The position numbers and the translations under genes were made by a program. Shown piece by piece: positions 54,432 through 61,004 of a stretch of 64,000 bases of DNA (positions within the stretch are counted from its first letter, which is position 1; the number at the start of each line of letters is the position of its first letter). The notes under the pieces are model-generated. The model had not been told where the DNA came from, did not search any database, and saw only the letters and a list, made by a program, of their open reading frames with translations. This DNA comes from Hespellia sp. (GTDB lineage: Bacteria > Bacillota > Clostridia > Lachnospirales > Lachnospiraceae), in assembly GCA_028689735.1 (NCBI GenBank), contig JAQVCP010000002.1, positions 62,001 through 126,000 of the forward strand, given 5' to 3'.

Positions 54432-55553
54432 ATGAGCAAAAAAAGAAGTAAGAGAAAAATCAAAGGAAGAGAACAGAAGAGCAGATATCAGGGGAGAGGG
54501 AAACTTGCCGTTGGTATGGCCACTTCCAGTGTATTAGAGAACAGAATGGCTGTGAATGATTTGACGAATCAGAGTACACTGGGGAGTGTGGGTCTGGAGC
54601 ATGCACTAGAACAGAACAACGGAAAAGCGAGGTATGACGCATCTGGAAAGAAGATTCTCAGCTACAAGGAAGTGCTTGCTACCATTTTGAAATATAGTGT
54701 GTCGGAGTATGAGGCATTTCCGGTAGAAGAGATTATGAATTTTATCGATGTGGACAGTATTTCCAACGAGACACCCATTGCCCCAGATACAGACACCAGA
54801 ATCCGTGGAGATAACCCAGAGCGGTCTTCAGTGAATGAAGCGAATCTATCTTTTGATGTGTGCTTTCGTGTAATTCGGCCGAGTGAGAAGAAAATCTATG
54901 TGCATGTGGATGTGGAATTGCAGGGGAATTACTACCCAGGATACCCGATAGAAAAGCGCGGGATTTATAATTTATCCAGAATGATTGATTCACAGCTTGA
55001 TGTGATCAATGAAGCGACCAACTATAATAAGTTGGAAAAGGCGCACTGCATTTTCATCTGTGTGGGGAATGTTCCAAAGTATCTGTGGAATACGGTTTCG
55101 TATTATACATTTTCTAATACGAAGAATGTAGGAGAGGTTGAGACGAATCCAGCGGCTTATGATTTGATGGAACTTGCGATTATCCGGATTGGAGAAAAGA
55201 TTTCGGAAGATGTGACGGATATCATTCATTTCCTGCACGGTGTGTTTTACGCAATAGACGAGGTCGCGGACTATATTGATTTTTCTCAGAACGAAGAATT
55301 CAGGAAGGAGCTTGAGAGTATGGGACTTACAGGCGAGCATTTGATAGAGTATGGGAGACATCAAGTTGAGGAAGAGACGCAAAAAGAAATAGAAAAAGCA
55401 ACTAAAATGGCAGAGGTTGAGAAGGCGGCCAGGGTGAAAGCGGAAGAGGAGAAATCTAAAGTGGAGGAAGAGAAAGCCAAGGTGGAGAAGGAAAAAGCAC
55501 AATTGGCAGAGAAGGTGAAAGAATTGGAAGCACTGTTGAAAGCTACCAAATGA
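54432..55553 (+). CDS. Rpn family PD-(D/E)XK nuclease / putative transposase-like protein
   Basis: A 373-residue protein. The core TDTRIRGDNPERSSVNEANL, SFDVCFRVI (aspartate near 141) and HVDVELQGNYYPGYPIEKRG (ExQ near 163-165), IYNLSRMIDSQL matches the PDDEXK_2/Rpn family that makes DNA cuts promoting recombination. The D...ExQ spacing is kept, but the usual Lys of D/ExK is glutamine, as in many members. Residues about 303-373 are a highly charged coiled coil of K/E repeats. AAGAGGAGAAG selects the ATG at 54432. It stands alone between a terminator on either side. Confidence 0.82.
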   Translation: MSKKRSKRKIKGREQKSRYQGRGKLAVGMATSSVLENRMAVNDLTNQSTLGSVGLEHALEQNNGKARYDASGKKILSYKEVLATILKYSVSEYEAFPVEEIMNFIDVDSISNETPIAPDTDTRIRGDNPERSSVNEANLSFDVCFRVIRPSEKKIYVHVDVELQGNYYPGYPIEKRGIYNLSRMIDSQLDVINEATNYNKLEKAHCIFICVGNVPKYLWNTVSYYTFSNTKNVGEVETNPAAYDLMELAIIRIGEKISEDVTDIIHFLHGVFYAIDEVADYIDFSQNEEFRKELESMGLTGEHLIEYGRHQVEEETQKEIEKATKMAEVEKAARVKAEEEKSKVEEEKAKVEKEKAQLAEKVKELEALLKATK

Positions 55554-55568
55554 ATATTGAGTAAATGA

Positions 55569-55598
55569 ACGACCGCACAATTATGCGGTCGTTTTTTC
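55569..55598. terminator. terminator between convergent genes
   Basis: ACGACCGCA at 55569-55577 pairs with TGCGGTCGT at 55584-55592 around a 6-nt loop, followed by TTTTTT. Confidence 0.88.
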
Positions 55599-55610
55599 TA
55601 CTTTCATTTG

Positions 55611-56360
55611 TTATTCATCCTTTGCAAATCCCATTGATATCAAATTTTCTTCTGTCTTTTTGAGTGAAAGGATGGATGCTCCGGTTCCCCCAATATCCAT
55701 TAATCCGGATGAGGAAAGAGTAGCAACGTTACTCGCATTATCTAAATCTTTGCAAGTAAAGACTTCTTTTGCTACATTATTTTCGTTGGTATAAGTGTAG
55801 GTTATAAAATCATAATTTGCACATGTAGCAGCTGTTTCATCAGAAGCTTGTTGGAGCGATGCAAGGCCTGCTTCATCAAATCCTTCGGTAGAAAGAGTGT
55901 AGGTCTGTTTGATAGTATAAATGGTATCCTCGTTATAATATAAATGCATCTGATATGTTCCGCCATTATCATCGGTCATGGTAAAGGATTCGTTTTCAAG
56001 AAGCGTTACAGAATCCTTGACTTTTCCTAATTCAGCTTCAAGCTCGCTTGCTAAATCGGTAGAAGCAGAATCAGCAGTAGTACTGGATGATGAGTTATTA
56101 CTGCCGGATGTATAGGATGGAGCAAGCACATATTGTCCAACTCCCCGCGCGATGAAGTATACAACAACAGCGATTGCAAGGGGGAGAAGTATATTTTTCT
56201 TCTTTTTCGGCTTATTTTCTCGAGTGTTTGGTGTATAAGACTGATTAGCAGCGTCCTGCTGGTTCGCTGTATTTCCATCCGGGACAGGCTGTTCTTGTCC
56301 ACAAAAATTACAATATCTGGTATTGTCTGGCATTTCATTATTACAATAGTGACATTTCAT
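55611..56360 (-). CDS. zinc-ribbon, single-span membrane protein with extracytoplasmic domain
   Basis: A 249-residue protein. The N-terminal zinc ribbon KCHYCNNEMPDNTRYCNFCG (two CXXC pairs) is cytoplasmic, followed by a polar linker and KPKKKKN, one membrane segment at about 57-79 (ILLPLAIAVVVYFIARGVGQ), a serine-rich stretch and an outer domain from about 100 with SFTMTDDNGGTYQMHLYYN. The outer part is loosely like DUF1307-type lipoproteins, but I cannot assign it. GGAGG with 9 bp spacing selects the ATG at 56360; 56393 lacks one. Convergent with the nuclease gene and divergent from the kinase cluster. Confidence 0.75.
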   Translation of the reverse strand: MKCHYCNNEMPDNTRYCNFCGQEQPVPDGNTANQQDAANQSYTPNTRENKPKKKKNILLPLAIAVVVYFIARGVGQYVLAPSYTSGSNNSSSSTTADSASTDLASELEAELGKVKDSVTLLENESFTMTDDNGGTYQMHLYYNEDTIYTIKQTYTLSTEGFDEAGLASLQQASDETAATCANYDFITYTYTNENNVAKEVFTCKDLDNASNVATLSSSGLMDIGGTGASILSLKKTEENLISMGFAKDE

Positions 56361-56599
56361 AAAGTAAATCCTCCCTGTGTGTTCTTTTGGCAAAGGCCAA
56401 ACATGAATATAGGTGTAGCAGTCAGAAAAGATTTCTGTATAACTACACTATTTTATTATAAAGAAAAACTACTGGAAAAATATGACAGAAAATTGCAAAA
56501 TCATTACAGTTTTTGTATGGTGCGGAAATGTGGAATGTCCGGCATGATAAACTTGTCACAGTTATTGCGAGAGAAATGTAACGAGGAAGGGTGCAAAAA

Positions 56600-58003
56600 G
56601 TGGAAGAGAAAAGTCGGATGATCATCAAGGAAAGATATGAATTAATAGAAAAAATTCAGTCAGGTGGATTTGGGACAACATATCTTGGGATGGACCTGAT
56701 GCTGAATATGCAAGTTGCCGTGAAAGAATATTCCGGAGAGGATGAAAAACGGAAGGCGCAGTTTCTAAAGGAGGCCAGAAGTCTTGCAAAGTTCTCAGGA
56801 GAGCCGGGAATTGTAAATGTGAGAGATTTTCTGGAAGAAAACGGACATGCCTATATGGTGATGGAATTTTTAGATGGAATGGATTTGAAAACATATATAG
56901 AAGAGAATGGAGCATTGTCGTTTGAACGCACAATGAAGCTGATGCTTCCTGTCATGAAGACGGTAGAGAAGCTTCATGCGGCGGGAATTATCCACCGGGA
57001 TATCAGTCCGGAAAATATCAGGATGCTTTCTAAAGGAACAATGAAGCTTTTGGACTTTGGCTCTGCGATGGACGTGGAGGTGGACAATGGGAAAACCATG
57101 ACCGTGATGGTAAAACCTGGTTATGCGCCGAGAGAGCAGTATCTGAGTAAGAGTCAGCAGGGAGATTGGACGGATATTTATGCCCTTTGCGCAACCATGT
57201 ACAAATGTATCACCGGGGAGACGCCGATGGACAGCTTACAGCGTTCGTTCCAGGACGAGCTCCCCCTGCCGTCCAGTCTGGGGTGTGAGATTAGTGCACA
57301 GCAGGAAGCCGTACTTATGAGAGGAATGGCGGTTGATCCCAAGGAGCGGATTCAAACAGTGAAGGAACTGATGGAAGCGCTTGGCGGAAGCGGCAAGGCT
57401 GAACCAGAGATGCAATCGTTTCAGAGTTATATATCTGAGCCAAAGCTGCAAACAGCACAGAGTTATCCGACTGAGGCCAATCAGCAACCGATTCAGAGTC
57501 ATCCAGTTGAGATGAAGCAGCAATCAGCTCAGAGCTATCCGGCAGAATCTGCGTTGATAGAAAATGAAGGCGGGAGAAAACAGTCTGGAAAGCCAAGCAC
57601 AGACGATAACGTATCGCAAGAGAGTGCAGCACCTGATCTTGAGAAAAAGAGAAGAAAGCGCAAAGAAGAAAAGCCAGCCAGGACAGAGCAGAACAACAAA
57701 AAGAGAAAGAAGCAGAGTAAAACAGGAATTGCGAAGAAAATCTTGATTGTATTTGCAGTGCTGGTGATTGGTATTGTGGCAGTCTCAATATATGGGTCAG
57801 ATCCATACAGAGAGACAGGCAGTCATATTGCCAAAATCGAGGATAAAACAGTTTCAAGCGGAATGATCAAGAAAACTGCGAAAGATAAAAAAGCAACATA
57901 CCTTTCGCTCTGGAACTGTGAGGTTTCAGATGAAAGATTAGCACAAATTGCAAAGATGAAATACATCAATGAAATAGAGATATGCATGGTGAGTTTGGCA
58001 TAA
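56600..58003 (+). CDS. membrane Ser/Thr protein kinase with truncated LRR-like tail
   Basis: A 467-residue eukaryotic-type kinase. The kinase domain (about 7-265) has the glycine loop IQSGGFGTTYLG, the lysine in VAVKEY, HRDISPENIRMLSKG, DFGSAMD and GYAPREQY. A linker (about 275-320) repeats a loose unit of the type QSYPTE. A basic stretch precedes one membrane segment at about 380-398 (ILIVFAVLVIGIVAVSIYG). The outer tail ends YLSLWNCEVSDERLAQIAKM, the beginning of an LRR-like repeat, and stops soon after. Start choice: GTG 56600 with GGAAGG at 9 bp; GTG 56591 or ATG 56618 are alternatives. The stop lies in a damaged junction with the FHA-ABC gene. Head of the phosphosignalling cluster. Confidence 0.87.
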   Translation: MEEKSRMIIKERYELIEKIQSGGFGTTYLGMDLMLNMQVAVKEYSGEDEKRKAQFLKEARSLAKFSGEPGIVNVRDFLEENGHAYMVMEFLDGMDLKTYIEENGALSFERTMKLMLPVMKTVEKLHAAGIIHRDISPENIRMLSKGTMKLLDFGSAMDVEVDNGKTMTVMVKPGYAPREQYLSKSQQGDWTDIYALCATMYKCITGETPMDSLQRSFQDELPLPSSLGCEISAQQEAVLMRGMAVDPKERIQTVKELMEALGGSGKAEPEMQSFQSYISEPKLQTAQSYPTEANQQPIQSHPVEMKQQSAQSYPAESALIENEGGRKQSGKPSTDDNVSQESAAPDLEKKRRKRKEEKPARTEQNNKKRKKQSKTGIAKKILIVFAVLVIGIVAVSIYGSDPYRETGSHIAKIEDKTVSSGMIKKTAKDKKATYLSLWNCEVSDERLAQIAKMKYINEIEICMVSLA

Positions 58004-58077
58004 TTGCTGGTCAGGGATTCTACCGTGATATGGAGAGCAGCAATGGAACCTGGGTAAATGGACAGCTTTGCACATAG
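57973..58077 (+). pseudogene. remnant of an FHA domain between the kinase and FHA-ABC genes
   Basis: In the frame of the FHA-ABC gene, 57973-58077 reads GQGFYRDMESSNGTWVNGQL and is closed by an in-frame TAG at 58075-58077. YRDMESSNGTWVNG is the C-terminal half of an FHA domain (usual DLxSxNGTxVNG), and the continuation MLKDGDILSI is the usual next strand, now the start of the FHA-ABC gene. The N-terminal half is missing and a TGA at 57970-57972 blocks the frame. The kinase is in another frame. The simplest reading is a deletion that fused the LRR tail of the kinase to the middle of this FHA domain, plus a nonsense change. Confidence 0.75.
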
Positions 58078-58083
58078 GTTGCC

Positions 58084-59325
58084 ATGTTAAAAGACGGTGA
58101 TATTCTTTCAATCATCTCAAAAAGAGATATGGGAGGAATCCCAGACTATAAGCTGGTCTATACAAAGGTGAAAAATCCGGAGCTTCGCTGGGAGAAGATT
58201 GCACTAGGAAAAGAGATTCAGAAAATTGCCGTTGGAAGAGGAAAAGGTGATTTTCTCGTGGAAGATGATTATATTTCCGAGCACCATGCTTCTTTTTTTC
58301 AGGGGAAAGATGGATGGAGCATTCTTGATTTTGGCAGCACCAATGGAGTCATTGTCAACAATGAGCGGATACAAGGCGGCGTGCTGCTTCGACCCATGGA
58401 TGTGATTCGCATGGGGAATACGTGGTTTTTCTTTCAAGGGAAGAATTTGTGGATTGGAAGAATACGGCAGGAGTCAAGACTAGATGCATTCAGAAGCGAC
58501 GAGTTAAGACCGGATGAGCAAAGAACAGATGCGCTAGGATATGGCGGGATAGAACAAGATGATATCGGGATGAATGCAGCAACTGGTTATGACCCAGACC
58601 ATCTTATTATAGATATTGAGGAGCGGAATGTCTGGTCCAGATTTAAGAAAAAAACGCTGCTAAAAGATATTCATCTCACAGTAGAACCGGGAGATTTTGT
58701 ATTGATTCTTGGTGGTTCCGGAGCCGGAAAGACGACCTTTATGAATGCGGTCATGGGATATGAGAAGGCAGAGGGGACTATTAAGTACGGTGATTTGGAC
58801 ATTTACGAGGAGTACGAGGAAATCAAGTACAACATCGGATTTGTTCCACAGCAGGATACCATGCGGATGAATGACACGGTCTATAACGTTCTCTATGGTG
58901 CGGCACAGATGAAGGTGCGGGACACAGAAATCTGTGAAGAGAGGTGTGACTGGGCGATTTCTCTTCTGGGATTGGAGCGAGAGCAGAGTACATTGGTCGG
59001 AAAGCTTAGTGGAGGACAGAAAAAACGTCTGAGTATCGCAATGGAACTGGTGGGAAATCCGGCACTCTTTTTCCTGGATGAGCCGGATTCCGGTCTGGAC
59101 GGAATCATGGCGAGAGAACTCCTTCAGAACTTAAAAGAGATTGCCGATATGGGAAAAATGGTCATGATGATTACCCACGGACCAGACCGAGGGGTAGACC
59201 TTTTCACCAAGGTATTAGTATTAGCAACAGGAAGAGGCATAAGCAAATCGGGACATTCGCATGCTGCATCATTCTGGTTTAGAAATTTCAATATAAAACA
59301 GGAAATAGGAAGGACTGGAGAATAA
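58084..59325 (+). CDS. FHA domain ABC exporter ATPase (Rv1747-like, ATPase half)
   Basis: A 413-residue protein. The start is MLKDGDILSII, the end of a lost first FHA domain. A complete FHA domain follows at about 40-115 with IAVGRGKGDFLVEDDYISEH, HASFF, LDFGSTNGVIVNN. Its phosphothreonine-contact motif is SEHHA, where SRxHA is usual. A linker leads to the ABC domain with LGGSGAGKTTFMNAVMG (about 209-225), GFVPQQDTM, KLSGGQKKRLSIAME, LFFLDEPDSGLDG and a THGPD switch histidine. It has no membrane domain, which is encoded separately downstream after 2 bp. In Mycobacterium the FHA-ABC exporter Rv1747 is controlled by kinase PknF through its FHA domains; this pair looks analogous. The true start may be compromised by the junction. 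Confidence 0.87.
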   Translation: MLKDGDILSIISKRDMGGIPDYKLVYTKVKNPELRWEKIALGKEIQKIAVGRGKGDFLVEDDYISEHHASFFQGKDGWSILDFGSTNGVIVNNERIQGGVLLRPMDVIRMGNTWFFFQGKNLWIGRIRQESRLDAFRSDELRPDEQRTDALGYGGIEQDDIGMNAATGYDPDHLIIDIEERNVWSRFKKKTLLKDIHLTVEPGDFVLILGGSGAGKTTFMNAVMGYEKAEGTIKYGDLDIYEEYEEIKYNIGFVPQQDTMRMNDTVYNVLYGAAQMKVRDTEICEERCDWAISLLGLEREQSTLVGKLSGGQKKRLSIAMELVGNPALFFLDEPDSGLDGIMARELLQNLKEIADMGKMVMMITHGPDRGVDLFTKVLVLATGRGISKSGHSHAASFWFRNFNIKQEIGRTGE

Positions 59326-59327
59326 AA

Positions 59328-60131
59328 ATGGAAAGAACAGCAGTTTCAAGATGGAAACAGACAAAAATCAATATTGGAATCTGCTTCCGGGGATTTATCA
59401 ATGAAAAAGGATGGAAAATATTTATCAGTGTGGCACTTATTTCCATTCTGATTTGTATGGTGACAGGAGAAGAGACGTTTGTCTCCTATAATGCCACAAG
59501 AAGTGGTGCCTTTGCGCTGATTTGCGCCTGCATCTGGATTGGGATTTTTAATTCCATCCGTACCATTTGCAGAGAGCGGGAGATTATCAAAAGGGAGCAT
59601 CGGACAGGAATGCATATTTCTTCTTATGTGATGGCGCACTGGATTTATGAGGCGGTTCTTTGCCTTGCAGAAGCAGTACTGGTGACTGCGATTGTCCGTG
59701 TGGCAAATATGGGACATTTTATAGAGAGCGGCGTGCTTTTCTTTCCGCTTTTGGAGCTGTATATCACATTTTTTTTGACCATTTTTAGTTCGGATGCGCT
59801 AGGACTTCTCATTTCATCTATTGTGAAAAATGAAAACACCGCGATGACCGTGATGCCATTTGCCCTGATTATCCAGCTTGTGATGTCCGGGATGATCTTT
59901 GAACTTACGGGATTGCCGGAACTCATCTCCGCAGTGACCATCAGCAGATGGGGACTTGCAGCAATCTGTACCAGTGCGAATGTCAATCGAATGTCATACC
60001 AGAGCATGGCAGACTGCGATCCAACTGGTGGGAATCTTCTGTGGCTGTGGCTGGTTCTTCTTGGATTCGCTGTTCTTTATGGAGCGTTATCCATCATTGC
60101 GCTGGAGTTTGTGGACAACAGCAGCAGATAG
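59328..60131 (+). CDS. ABC-2 type permease, partner of the FHA-ABC ATPase
   Basis: A 267-residue membrane protein with about six spans: KIFISVALISILICMVTGEE, GAFALICACIWIGIFNSIRT, then SYVMAHWIYEAVLCLAEAVL, and a C-terminal pair LLWLWLVLLGFAVLYGALSI. The intracellular IKREHRTGMHISSYV stretch (about 84-98) is the coupling region of ABCG-type exporters, as in Rv1747. It starts 2 bp after the ATPase stop, so they form a half transporter each. Substrate unknown; export of a cell envelope component is a family-based guess. Confidence 0.87.
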   Translation: MERTAVSRWKQTKINIGICFRGFINEKGWKIFISVALISILICMVTGEETFVSYNATRSGAFALICACIWIGIFNSIRTICREREIIKREHRTGMHISSYVMAHWIYEAVLCLAEAVLVTAIVRVANMGHFIESGVLFFPLLELYITFFLTIFSSDALGLLISSIVKNENTAMTVMPFALIIQLVMSGMIFELTGLPELISAVTISRWGLAAICTSANVNRMSYQSMADCDPTGGNLLWLWLVLLGFAVLYGALSIIALEFVDNSSR

Positions 60132-60173
60132 AGCAAGTGCACATGAGCGAACAGTAACATAAAGGAGAGGGCT

Positions 60174-61004
60174 ATGAAATTACAATATGCGGCCATTACC
60201 CATCCGGGAAATGTGCGGGAAAAGAATGAAGACAATTTCTATATAAATGGAATCTGGAGACAGGATGTTTTAAAGCCTGCTTTTTTTGCAAAAGGAGAGA
60301 GCGATGGTGCACATCTTCTGGCGGCAGTCTGTGATGGGATGGGTGGTCATGCCATGGGGGAGATTGCGTCACTTTACGCAACGGAGATTTTGGACACCTA
60401 TGCACAGGAAACGGAGGGCGTCTTTTTTGCGTCACCGCAGGAATTCATTACCGAAGCAAATGATAAAATCTGCAAATTGATGGAACAGGAAAAGAAGCGG
60501 ATCGGAACAACATTTGCAGCAGTAGAGTTTCAAAATGATATGGTCACTGCAGTGAATCTGGGGGATAGCAGGATTTACCGGATGCGCCAGGGAGAATTCC
60601 TACAGCTTTCAAAAGATCATACAACGGTTGCAAGGCTTCTGGAGGACGGTCTTTTGAGTGAGGAGGAGGCAAAGACCTATCCTCTTCGCCATCAGGTGAC
60701 ACAGCATTTGGGGATTCCATCGGGAGATATGGTTCTGGAACCGGCAGTTACCGGAGTGATGCCGATTGTAAATGGAGACACGTATCTTCTGTGCAGTGAT
60801 GGGTTGACTGATATGCTGACAGAGAAAGTGATTGCAGCAGAACTGGAACAAGCCCGGGAGGTAGATAGTATTGTACAAAGGTTGGTGCAGGCTGCTGTAG
60901 ATGCAGGGGGAAGAGACAATATCACGGCAGTCATCGTCCGGGCGAAGGGAGCTGGCAGTCTGGGAGAGAAGATAAAGGAGAGATTTTCATGGAATATAGG
61001 ATAG
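60174..61004 (+). CDS. PP2C-type protein serine/threonine phosphatase
   Basis: A 276-residue metal-dependent phosphatase. The PPM motifs are all present: THPGNVREKNEDNFYINGIW, AVCDGMGGHAMGEIASLYA (metal aspartate), AVNLGDSRIYRMRQG, LLCSDGLTDMLTE and GGRDNITAVIVRAK. No membrane segment. It overlaps the second kinase by 16 bp, so phosphatase and kinase are co-translated, the common arrangement for reversible Ser/Thr phosphorylation (compare Stp/PrkC). It should reverse the action of one or both kinases in the cluster. Confidence 0.95.
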   Translation: MKLQYAAITHPGNVREKNEDNFYINGIWRQDVLKPAFFAKGESDGAHLLAAVCDGMGGHAMGEIASLYATEILDTYAQETEGVFFASPQEFITEANDKICKLMEQEKKRIGTTFAAVEFQNDMVTAVNLGDSRIYRMRQGEFLQLSKDHTTVARLLEDGLLSEEEAKTYPLRHQVTQHLGIPSGDMVLEPAVTGVMPIVNGDTYLLCSDGLTDMLTEKVIAAELEQAREVDSIVQRLVQAAVDAGGRDNITAVIVRAKGAGSLGEKIKERFSWNIG

